13,610 nt of DNA from Rhodospirillales bacterium (GTDB lineage: Bacteria > Pseudomonadota > Alphaproteobacteria > SMXQ01). This document shows positions 1 through 6,757 of the stretch, piece after piece. The stretch spans positions 1 through 13,610 of the forward strand of contig JAHEKA010000022.1 of assembly GCA_024638585.1 (NCBI GenBank). The letters are read 5' to 3'. The notes beneath the pieces were generated by a model, which had not been told where the DNA came from, ran no database searches, and was given only the letters and a program-made list of their open reading frames with translations. The number at the start of each line of letters is the position of its first letter. Within the stretch, counting starts at the first letter, position 1. Position numbers and translations under genes: made by a program.

Positions 1-44
1 ACGGACCCCGGAGTCCCGCTTGGCAGCCCTTCTACCGGACAGCC

Positions 45-75
45 GCCCGCTGGGGTTTTCCGCCCCTGTGCGGGC
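45..75 (-). terminator. Terminator-like hairpin after the Sel1-repeat gene
   Basis: An inverted repeat begins six bases past the stop codon of the minus-strand Sel1 gene. The outer stem GCCCGC (45-50) pairs with GCGGGC (70-75), and an inner stem GGGG (52-55) pairs with CCCC (63-66) around a 7-base loop. The stem is strong, but no T-run follows it on the minus strand, so it is not a textbook intrinsic terminator. It could stabilise the 3' end of the mRNA or act with Rho. Nothing else is seen in bases 1-80. Confidence 0.4.
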
Positions 76-80
76 AATGG

Positions 81-3000
81 TCATCGTTTGCGGTGGCGCC
101 TCCACCAGGCCCGCGCCTGGCGCTGGGCCTCCGCGATCTGAGCACGAGTCATGAGCCTGGCCAGAATATCGAGCGCCTTGGAGCCGTCCTTGTTGCCGTT
201 GGCCGCCGCCAGACTCGCCCAAGCGTATGCGGCGATGAAGTCCTGTGGCACGCCCCTGCCCTTCTCATACATGAAACCAAGATTGTTCTGGGCCTTGGCC
301 AGGCCCTGCTCCGCGGCCTTGCGGTACCAGGACACCGCCTCGACGAAATCGGGCGCCATGCCCAGACCACTCTCAAACATCGTGCCGATCGCGTATTGCG
401 CCTCGGCATACCCCTGGTCGGCGGCCTTACGGTGCCAGGAAACCGCCACCTCATAGTCGAGGCCGACCCCCCTGCCATTGGCATACATGGTCCCCAGGAT
501 GTGCTGGGCATGGGCCAGCCCCTGCTTGGCGGCGAGCTTATACCAATAGGCGGCTTCGGCATGGTTCTTCGTCACGCCGATACCGTTGTCGTGAAGATAG
601 GCGAGGTGCATCTGCGCCGCCGCATCTCCCAGCACCGCGGCCTTCTGGTATTGGCGCAGTGATTCCGCCGGGTTGGCCGCACCACCCCTGTTGCGGCGAT
701 AGATCTCGCCCAGCGCGAAATTGGCCCGCGCATGGCCCTGGGCCGCGGCCTTGCGCAGCCAATTCGCCGCCCGTTTATGGTTCCGGCGCACCCCGATGCC
801 GTCGGCATACATGGCACCGAGATTGTATTGCGCCGCAGGATCCCCCTGCTGCGCCGCCATCTGATACCACCTGGCGGCCTCGGCCGGGTTGCGGCGGACA
901 CCCTCACCGTTGTCGTAGAGATAGCCGAGCCTGACCTGGGCGGCGGTGTGCCCCTGCTGAGCGGCCTGGCGATACCACTTGGCCGCCTCGGCCAGGTTGC
1001 GCGAAACGCTCGAGCCTTTTGTGTACATCACGCCGAGGCGGAATTGGGCGGCGGCGTTTCCTTTTTCCGCCGCCTCCCGCACCCATTTGGCGGCGTCGAC
1101 GAACCCCTTGTCATCGGCCTTGCGGAACCAAGCAAGTGCCGTCGCCAAATTTTGAGGCACACCGTGTCCGTTGACGTAGAGAACGCCGAGGCTGTTCTGG
1201 GCCTCGGCCAAACCCTGGTCGGCGGCCTTGCGATACCACTCCGCCGCCTTGGCATAATCGCGCGGCAGGCCCCGGCCTTCTTGATACATGGTCCCCAGCT
1301 TGTATTGCGCCTGAGCCCCGCCCTGGCCGGCGGCCTTGCGCAACCACATCAAGGCCTCGCCATGGCCCAGCTCGGCCGCCTTGCCGACCCATTTGACCGC
1401 TTCCGCCTGGCTCCGGGAGACACCGCGCCCGGCCTGGTAGAGCAGGCCGAGTTGATACAGCGCCTTGACGTGGCCCTTGTCGGACGCCTGGCGATACCAT
1501 TTGGCAGCGACAACGAAGTCCCGTGTCACACCCTGGCCCTGGCTGTAGATCGCACCCAGCCGGTACTGGGCCCCGGCATCGCCGCCCTCGGCGGCCTTGG
1601 AGAACCACTTGACGGACTCGACGGGCTGGCGCGTGACGCCCTTACCCTCAAGATACATGGAGGCGAGCGTCAGCTGCGCGGTGACATTGCCCTGCTCCGC
1701 GGAACGCCGTACCCACTTCACCGCCTCCCCGTGCCCCTGTTCGGCGGCCTTGAAAATCCATTTTGCGGCCTCGGCCCCATCCTGGGCGAGGTCATTGCCG
1801 GTCGCGTAAATGATGCCCAGGCTGTTCTGCGCGTCGGCATTGCCCTGAAGCGCCGCCAAACGGTACCACTTCGCCGCTTGGGCGATGTCCTTGGGCACGC
1901 CGCGGCCGGCCTGATAGAGAGAGGCCAGTGCTACCTGCGCATCTGCATTGCCCTGATCGGCGGCCTTGCGGATCCATTTGATCCCTTCGGCATCGTCACG
2001 GTCGACGCCCTTGCCGTCCAAATGCATCCTGCCCAGGCTGTATTGCGCCGCCGCATAGCCCTGTTGCGCCGATCGGCGGACCCATGAGACGGCATCGCCG
2101 TAGCCCTGTTGGGCGGAACGGGTGATCCAGGTGACCGCCACGGTATCGTCCTGGCGGACGTGCTCACCACTGGCATACATGTATCCGAGGTCGTATTGGG
2201 CCTGGGCATAGCCCTGTTCCGCCGCCTTGCGGTACCATTTGACGGCTTCCGCATAATCCTGGCGCACACCCCGGCCGTAGCGGAACATGAAAGCAAGGTT
2301 GGATTGCGCCTGAGCCAACCCCTTGTCCGCGGCCAGGCGATACCACTTGACCGTTTCCGTGAAATCCTGGGACACCCCGCGGCCGCTGTTGTACATCACG
2401 CCCAGGGCGAACTGGGCGTTCAGCTGCCCCTCCTCGGCGGCCTGGCGGATCCATCTCAAGGCCCCGGCATAGCCTTGTTCGGCGGCCCGGCGGTACCATT
2501 TGACGGCAGCCACCTTGTCCTCGGGCAGATGGATTCCCTTGTCGTACATGTCGCCGAGATTGGCCTGGGCTTCGGCATTTCCCTGATCCGCCGCCAGCCG
2601 GAACCACTTCGCCGCTTCCGCGTTGTCCTGGGTCACGCCCCGGCCGTTCTGGTAGAGGATGCCGAGGTTATTCTGGGCCTCGGCCATACCCTGGGTCGCG
2701 GCCGCGCGGTACCATTTCGCCGCGGCACTTAGATCCTGGGCGATGCCGCGTCCATGCATGTACATGAAGCCCAGCCCGAACTGTGCCGCCGCGCGCCCCT
2801 CCGCGGCGGCGCTTTTGATCCACGAGACGGCCTCTTCGTAGCCCTGCTCGGCAGCCTGACGAATCCATTTCATGGCCTCGGCATCGTCGCGACTCACGAA
2901 TTCGCCGCTGGCGTAGAGGTGACCCAGATCGAACTGGGCGCGGGAATAGCCTTGATCGGCGGCAAGGCGGTACCACTTGACCGCCTGGGCCATGTCCTTG

Positions 3001-3638
3001 GGCACCGAGCGGCCCTGGCGGTACATGAAGGCAAGGTTGTGCTGGGCCCGGGCGTGGCCCTGATCGGCGGCCTTGCGGAACCACTTCACCGCTTCGGCGT
3101 CGTCGTTCTTGACGCCGCGGCCGTTCATATGCATGAGCCCGAGATTGTTCTGGGCCGCCGCGTCGTTCTGAGCCGCCGACTTGCGGTACCATTCGACAGC
3201 GGCGCTGAGATCCTGAGGAATCCCCCGGCCCGTCATGTACATCAGGCCGATATTGGTTTGGGCCTTGGCGAAGCCCTGCTCGGCGGACTTGCGGAACCAA
3301 TAGACCGCTTCCGATGGGTTTTGTTCGACCCCGCGGCCGTTGTCGTACATCACGCCAAGATCGTTCTGCGCCTGGGCGTGCCCCTGGGCGGCCGCCTTCC
3401 GGAACCAGGTTACCGCCTCGGCATTGTTCTTGGTAACGCCCCTTCCGGTGGCGTACATGAACCCGATGATCGATTGGGCTTCGGCATGCCCGTTGTCGGC
3501 CAGCGGCCGCCATTCAGCCAGGGCCGAGTCGTAATCGCCCGACTGAAAAGCGGTCAGCCCTTTCTGGAAGTCCTGCGCCGAAGCGGGAGCAACCAGCAAG
3601 AGGGCCGCCACTAAGGCAACAGCTAACGTCCTATACAT
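81..3638 (-). CDS. Exported giant Sel1-like repeat (SLR) solenoid protein
   Basis: The product has 1185 residues. ATG at 3638 is chosen over an in-frame TTG 39 bases upstream because GAGG sits 7 bases before it and it opens directly into a signal peptide (residues 1-21, hydrophobic 5-18, cleavage likely at ASA|QD). A TPR-like N-terminal cap (22-51) is followed by 28 Sel1 repeats, all exactly 36 residues (consensus AxAQxxLGxMYxxGRGVxxDxxEAxxWYRKAAxQGx). Six extra 15-residue half repeats lie at 268-282, 391-405, 514-528, 637-651, 760-774 and 847-861. A basic C-terminal cap (1150-1185, ending WWRRHRKR) closes the array. These lengths add up exactly to 1185. No enzymatic domain or further membrane segment is visible. 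Sel1 repeats form alpha/alpha solenoids that scaffold protein-protein contacts, in bacteria often in envelope signalling or host interaction. A periplasmic or secreted scaffold is inferred; the partner is unknown. The repeat count is far above that of most SLR proteins. Confidence 0.95.
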   Translation of the reverse strand: MYRTLAVALVAALLLVAPASAQDFQKGLTAFQSGDYDSALAEWRPLADNGHAEAQSIIGFMYATGRGVTKNNAEAVTWFRKAAAQGHAQAQNDLGVMYDNGRGVEQNPSEAVYWFRKSAEQGFAKAQTNIGLMYMTGRGIPQDLSAAVEWYRKSAAQNDAAAQNNLGLMHMNGRGVKNDDAEAVKWFRKAADQGHARAQHNLAFMYRQGRSVPKDMAQAVKWYRLAADQGYSRAQFDLGHLYASGEFVSRDDAEAMKWIRQAAEQGYEEAVSWIKSAAAEGRAAAQFGLGFMYMHGRGIAQDLSAAAKWYRAAATQGMAEAQNNLGILYQNGRGVTQDNAEAAKWFRLAADQGNAEAQANLGDMYDKGIHLPEDKVAAVKWYRRAAEQGYAGALRWIRQAAEEGQLNAQFALGVMYNSGRGVSQDFTETVKWYRLAADKGLAQAQSNLAFMFRYGRGVRQDYAEAVKWYRKAAEQGYAQAQYDLGYMYASGEHVRQDDTVAVTWITRSAQQGYGDAVSWVRRSAQQGYAAAQYSLGRMHLDGKGVDRDDAEGIKWIRKAADQGNADAQVALASLYQAGRGVPKDIAQAAKWYRLAALQGNADAQNSLGIIYATGNDLAQDGAEAAKWIFKAAEQGHGEAVKWVRRSAEQGNVTAQLTLASMYLEGKGVTRQPVESVKWFSKAAEGGDAGAQYRLGAIYSQGQGVTRDFVVAAKWYRQASDKGHVKALYQLGLLYQAGRGVSRSQAEAVKWVGKAAELGHGEALMWLRKAAGQGGAQAQYKLGTMYQEGRGLPRDYAKAAEWYRKAADQGLAEAQNSLGVLYVNGHGVPQNLATALAWFRKADDKGFVDAAKWVREAAEKGNAAAQFRLGVMYTKGSSVSRNLAEAAKWYRQAAQQGHTAAQVRLGYLYDNGEGVRRNPAEAARWYQMAAQQGDPAAQYNLGAMYADGIGVRRNHKRAANWLRKAAAQGHARANFALGEIYRRNRGGAANPAESLRQYQKAAVLGDAAAQMHLAYLHDNGIGVTKNHAEAAYWYKLAAKQGLAHAQHILGTMYANGRGVGLDYEVAVSWHRKAADQGYAEAQYAIGTMFESGLGMAPDFVEAVSWYRKAAEQGLAKAQNNLGFMYEKGRGVPQDFIAAYAWASLAAANGNKDGSKALDILARLMTRAQIAEAQRQARAWWRRHRKR
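1056..2837 (-). repeat. Higher-order repeat: three Sel1 repeats plus one half repeat, 369-base period
   Basis: Inside the Sel1 gene, 45-base half repeats lie at 2793-2837, 2424-2468, 2055-2099, 1686-1730, 1317-1361 and 1056-1100. The first five are spaced exactly 369 bases apart (three 108-base repeats plus 45). The last interval is 261 bases (two repeats plus 45). Each half repeat encodes xEAVxWxRxAAEQGx, matching the last 15 residues (helix B) of a full repeat and lacking helix A and the GRGV loop. Units are diverged: repeat 5 matches repeat 11 at 25 of 36 residues, and repeat 6 matches repeat 12 at 20 of 36. The array therefore looks old and maintained, not a recent slippage expansion. Confidence 0.85.
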
Positions 3639-3645
3639 CCCCGTG

Positions 3646-3649
3646 CCTC
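3646..3649 (-). promoter_or_regulatory. Ribosome binding site deciding the Sel1 gene start
   Basis: GAGG on the minus strand lies 7 bases before ATG 3638. It favours this start over the upstream TTG, which would put 13 polar and charged residues ahead of the signal peptide. Confidence 0.6.
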
Positions 3650-3846
3650 GACCTTCGCGCCCAAGATGGGCTATCAATCAGCGGCTTTCAAGAGGTTCCA
3701 GCCCGCGCGTGTACAGGAACCGGTTCGAACCGCCGCCCCGCGCGCCTCAGCATGCCGTTGCACACGGGAGCGCACCCTTGCATCGCCGGATCAGAGTAGC
3801 CGAAATTCTCCCTTCCCTGACCAGCCTTAAACATTCAAAGCACAAT

Positions 3847-3883
3847 CTTGGCTTGGTTTTTCTAAACTTGATATGAAGCCAAG
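3847..3883. repeat. 8-base inverted repeat in the divergent promoter region
   Basis: CTTGGCTT (3847-3854) is the exact reverse complement of AAGCCAAG (3876-3883), with 21 AT-rich bases between. The arms are two turns of DNA or more apart (29 bases start to start). It could be a paired operator or a long-loop hairpin. No T-run follows on either strand, so it is not an intrinsic terminator. Confidence 0.4.
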
Positions 3884-3896
3884 GGAAAAATATTCC
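3884..3896. repeat. Short dyad GGAA-N5-TTCC
   Basis: A 13-base interrupted palindrome (GGAA, 5 A/T bases, TTCC) directly abuts the right arm of the 8-base inverted repeat. Dyads of this size in an AT-rich divergent promoter are typical of repressor or activator sites. No regulator can be named. Confidence 0.3.
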
Positions 3897-4017
3897 ACGT
3901 CCCCCGCCCCCTCAATATCAAAATACCCCCACCCAAGCGAATTACGGCTATGGGGGAGCCCCCGGCGCCGCTGGCTGGCCGACAACTCCGGCGTCGGGGC
4001 GGACACCGCGGCCTTAG

Positions 4018-4032
4018 TTAAAAGGAAATTAA
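4018..4032 (+). promoter_or_regulatory. Candidate CtrA binding site (TTAA-N7-TTAA) upstream of lemA
   Basis: TTAA at 4018-4021, seven bases, then TTAA at 4029-4032. This exactly matches the full-site consensus of CtrA, the alphaproteobacterial cell-cycle/motility response regulator. It lies 108 bases upstream of the lemA ATG. TATCCT at 4044-4049 is a possible but poorly spaced -10 element. The site is palindromic in form, so it could act toward either divergent gene, though lemA is much nearer. Binding is inferred from sequence only. Confidence 0.4.
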
Positions 4033-4127
4033 GGGGGCCGGCCTATCCTTGTGGAACGAGGCCGTGATCCCGGCTAGGGTTCGCCGGCCGGGCAAAGCGC
4101 CATCGGGTTTGCGCCGACGCCGGCCTT

Positions 4128-4133
4128 GGGAGA
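4128..4133 (+). promoter_or_regulatory. Ribosome binding site of lemA
   Basis: GGGAGA lies 7 bases before ATG 4141. A TTG at 4126 is also in frame but overlaps this site and would add only MGECG, so ATG 4141 is taken as the start. Confidence 0.6.
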
Positions 4134-4140
4134 ATGTGGC

Positions 4141-4707
4141 ATGGAACTGATCATCCTGATCGTAAGCTTGGCTGCCGCAGTCGGGTTTTACATCATGTTC
4201 ACCTACAACGATTTCGTCGGCCTCCGGGTTCGTATCGAAGAAGCCTGGAGCGATATCGAGGTCCAGATGAAGCGACGCTACGACCTGGTGCCCAACCTGG
4301 TCGAAACGGTCAAGGGCTATGCCGGCCACGAGGCGCGGACGCTTGAGAACGTCACCCGCGCGCGGGCCGAGGCCATGGCCAACCACGGCGCTCCCAGCGA
4401 TCAGGCGCGAACCGAGAACCTGCTGACCGGAGCGTTGAAATCGCTCTTCGCCCTTTCGGAGAGCTATCCCGAGCTTAAGGCCAATGAAGGTTTTCTCAGT
4501 CTGCAGCGTGACCTCGCCGAAGTGGAAGAACACATCCAGGCGTCACGGCGCTATTACAACGGCACGGTGCGCAGAAACAACATCAAGGTCCACCGCTTTC
4601 CCAGCAACCTTGTGGCCAACGCCTTCAAATTCGGTACGGCGGAGTTTTTCGAACTCGGCGAAGACGAAGACGCTGCCCGCAAGCCTGTCGCGGTCAGCTT
4701 CGAATAA
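4141..4707 (+). CDS. lemA: LemA family membrane-anchored protein
   Basis: The product has 188 residues, the usual LemA length. An N-terminal hydrophobic segment (about 2-20) is followed by the LemA signature: NDFVGLR, EAWSDIEVQMKRRYDLVPNLVE, VKGYAGHE, then a helical body (ARAEAM, LKSLFALSESYPELKANEGFLSLQRDLAEVEEHI in pieces). The end is FPSNLVANAFKFGTAEFFEL. These features identify the family with near certainty. LemA proteins have an N-terminal transmembrane helix and a mostly helical soluble part; their biochemical role is not settled. The gene is followed after 11 bases by a DUF2207 gene, a recurrent pairing that suggests a joint envelope function. The name is unrelated to the old lemA name of the GacS kinase. 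A candidate CtrA box lies upstream. Confidence 0.95.
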   Translation: MELIILIVSLAAAVGFYIMFTYNDFVGLRVRIEEAWSDIEVQMKRRYDLVPNLVETVKGYAGHEARTLENVTRARAEAMANHGAPSDQARTENLLTGALKSLFALSESYPELKANEGFLSLQRDLAEVEEHIQASRRYYNGTVRRNNIKVHRFPSNLVANAFKFGTAEFFELGEDEDAARKPVAVSFE

Positions 4708-4718
4708 GGCGCGGCCCG

Positions 4719-6671
4719 ATGACGCAGCGTTTGAGGCGGATCGGCCCCCGTTTCGCCGCGATTCTGCTCCTGGCGATCGCAGCCGCGCTATTCCACCCGG
4801 GCACCGGCCAGGCGCGCGAGCGCATCGTCAGCTTCGATTCCGACATCACCGTTCACCAGGACACCACGGTCTTGGTGCGCGAAATGATCACCGTCATCAG
4901 CGAACGGCGCGCCATCCGGCGCGGCATTTACCGGGACTTCCCAACCGACTACCGCACCCGTCGGGGAGACCGCGTGAGGGTCGGCTTCGAGGTGTTGAGC
5001 GTCACCCGCAACGGCAGACGCGAGCCCTATCACACGGAAAAGCGGTCGAATGGCGTGCGGGTCTATATCGGCAACAAGAACCGGCTGATCCGTCCGGGCC
5101 GCCACGTCTATGTGCTGACCTACCGTACCAACCGGCAGCTCGGGCATTTCGATGGGTACGACGAATTCTACTGGAACGTCACCGGCCTCGAATGGGCCTT
5201 TCCCATCGAACGCGCCACCGCCCTGATCCATCTGCCGGCCGGCGCCAGGGTGACGTCCCATGCGGCCTATACCGGCCCCAAGGGAGCCACAGGGAAAGAT
5301 TTCACCTATGCGCCCAGGGACGACGAAAGCGCCTATTTCGCAACCACCCGAACGCTGGCACCCCACGAGGGGCTGACCGTGGCGGTCTCATGGCCGCCGG
5401 GGTTCGTCACGCGGCCAACTTCAAGCCAGAAAGCCGCGTGGTTCGTCACCGACAACGCGATTTTGCTGGCGGGTTTCCTCGGCCTTGTCATGGTGTTGAT
5501 CTATTTCGTGCCGGTCTGGGTGATGGTCGGCCGCGATCCGGAAAAGGGCACCATCGTTCCCCTCTATGCGCCGCCGAGAGGGTTCTCCCCCGCCGCGTCC
5601 CGCTACGTGCAGCGCATGGGTTTCGACGACAAGACCTTCACCGCCGCGGTCGTCAGCATGGCGGTGAAAGGCTTTCTCAAGATTGAGGAGCGCGGCTCCG
5701 GAACTTATCGCCTGGAAAAGACCGGGCGCCGCATGGATGACCTGTCCATGGGCGAAAAGGCGGTCGCCCGAAAGCTGTTCGCCGGCGGGCGCAACGGCAT
5801 CGACCTCAAGCAGACCAACCACAAGACGCTGGGCAAGGCCAAGAAGGCGCTTCAGGCCTGGCTGCGCTCGGAATTCGAGAAAACCTACTTCCTGCGCAAT
5901 ACAATCTATTTCCTGCCGGGCTTGGGCCTTTCCCTCATCGCCGTGGTGATTCTGGTGTTGGCCAGTGACGAGCCGGAAATCGCCGCCTTCCTCTCGATCT
6001 GGCTGACCGGCTGGTCGGTCGGCGTCTATTTCCTCCTTCGGCAGGTCCAGCGTGCCTGGACTGCGGTTTTTGCCGGTGACAATGTGCTTGGCACGGTCGG
6101 CGCGGTGTTCACCACCCTGTTCGCCATTCCCTTCTTCCTGGGCGAGGGGATGGGCCTGTGGTTTTTCTCAACCGCGGCATCGATCGAAGCCACGATCGCA
6201 CTGGGGCTGCTGATCTTCCTCAATATCGTTTTCTATCACCTGCTGAAGGCCCCAACCCTTCTGGGGCGCCGGGTGATGGACCAGATCGAGGGCTTCGCCG
6301 ATTACCTGTCGGTGGCGGAAAAGGACCGCATGAATTTCCACAACCCGCCGGAACGCACGCCGGAACTGTTCGAGAGATTCCTGCCCTATGCCCTGGCGCT
6401 GGGCGTCGAGCATCAATGGAGCGAGCAGTTCGCCGGCGTCCTTGCCCAGGCCGGCACCCCCGACGGCACCGGTCGGCGGAGCTATCATCCGCGTTGGTAT
6501 AGCGGGCGCAGTTTCAGCGATCAGAGTTTCTCCGGCCTTGCCTCGAGCCTAAGTGCCAGCTTCTCGGGCGCTATTTCTTCCGCGTCCACCGCGCCGGGAT
6601 CGTCCAGCGGCTCCGGCGGCGGGGGATCGTCGGGCGGCGGTGGCGGCGGCGGTGGCGGCGGCGGCTGGTAG
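4719..6671 (+). CDS. DUF2207 domain membrane protein with poly-glycine tail
   Basis: The product has 650 residues. A signal peptide or N-terminal anchor (about 10-32, cleavage possible near GQA|RE) is followed by an extracytoplasmic beta-rich DUF2207 domain (about 35-235) with RIVSFDSDITV, RGIYRDFPT, YRTNRQLGHFDGYDEFYWNVTG and WAFPIERA motifs. A membrane helix lies at about 247-270 and leads into the GRDPEKGTIVPLYAPP motif typical of the family. A soluble region (about 285-390) and further helices (about 394-415, 422-441, 456-474, 478-508) follow. The conserved C-terminal motif is IEGFADYLSVAEKDR, then FERFLPYALALGVE. The tail is Ser-rich, then Gly-rich, ending in 11 Gly and a Trp. The ATG lies 11 bases after the lemA stop, with AAGG 9 bases upstream, so co-translation from one mRNA is likely. 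Function is unknown; it is probably a partner of LemA in the envelope. Confidence 0.93.
   Translation: MTQRLRRIGPRFAAILLLAIAAALFHPGTGQARERIVSFDSDITVHQDTTVLVREMITVISERRAIRRGIYRDFPTDYRTRRGDRVRVGFEVLSVTRNGRREPYHTEKRSNGVRVYIGNKNRLIRPGRHVYVLTYRTNRQLGHFDGYDEFYWNVTGLEWAFPIERATALIHLPAGARVTSHAAYTGPKGATGKDFTYAPRDDESAYFATTRTLAPHEGLTVAVSWPPGFVTRPTSSQKAAWFVTDNAILLAGFLGLVMVLIYFVPVWVMVGRDPEKGTIVPLYAPPRGFSPAASRYVQRMGFDDKTFTAAVVSMAVKGFLKIEERGSGTYRLEKTGRRMDDLSMGEKAVARKLFAGGRNGIDLKQTNHKTLGKAKKALQAWLRSEFEKTYFLRNTIYFLPGLGLSLIAVVILVLASDEPEIAAFLSIWLTGWSVGVYFLLRQVQRAWTAVFAGDNVLGTVGAVFTTLFAIPFFLGEGMGLWFFSTAASIEATIALGLLIFLNIVFYHLLKAPTLLGRRVMDQIEGFADYLSVAEKDRMNFHNPPERTPELFERFLPYALALGVEHQWSEQFAGVLAQAGTPDGTGRRSYHPRWYSGRSFSDQSFSGLASSLSASFSGAISSASTAPGSSSGSGGGGSSGGGGGGGGGGGW
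6600..6668 (+). repeat. Low-complexity Ser/Gly-coding tail
   Basis: GGC/GGT-rich simple sequence encodes the last 23 residues of the DUF2207 protein, including a run of 11 glycines before a terminal Trp. Gly-rich tails are common in DUF2207 and related envelope proteins, so this is probably genuine. The tract is still prone to slippage and assembly error. Confidence 0.75.
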
Positions 6672-6757
6672 CGCGCCAGGCCAGCGATTGAAGTGGAAAT
6701 GGCGAATCGCAGGGCCTAATCTCCGCCGGTGAGAGCACGGCGCTTTCCGGTTTTTCC

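Larger units (their letters stand above)
3639..4140. other. Divergent intergenic region between the Sel1 gene and lemA
   Basis: About 500 bases without a supported gene. It must carry the promoters of both divergent genes. Bases 3820-3930 and 4011-4035 are clearly AT-richer than the surroundings. It contains an 8-base inverted repeat, an adjacent GGAA-N5-TTCC dyad and a TTAA-N7-TTAA motif, each listed separately. I could not place convincing sigma-70 -35/-10 pairs on either strand. A short open frame at 3873-4067 has no ribosome binding site and no recognisable product. Confidence 0.6.

Noticed and set aside
732..3614. Long open frames on the plus strand opposite the Sel1 gene (732-2087, 2109-2732, 2754-3614)
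   Set aside because: They lie antisense to a clear repeat protein. The GC-rich, repetitive codon pattern of the 36-residue units keeps the opposite frame open by itself. Their translations are just mirrored repeats, with no signal peptide or recognisable domain.
81..3638. Possibility that the Sel1 repeats reflect assembly collapse or recent slippage
   Set aside because: Units differ from each other at roughly a third or more of residues, the frame is intact throughout, and unit lengths are exact. This indicates an old, selected array.
3873..4067. 64-codon frame in the divergent intergenic region
   Set aside because: No ribosome binding site. The composition looks non-coding and the frame overlaps the inverted repeats and the CtrA-type box.
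4484..5686. 400-codon open frame overlapping lemA and the DUF2207 gene in another frame
   Set aside because: Both underlying genes are well supported by family motifs. This frame gives an Arg/Pro-rich translation without domains.
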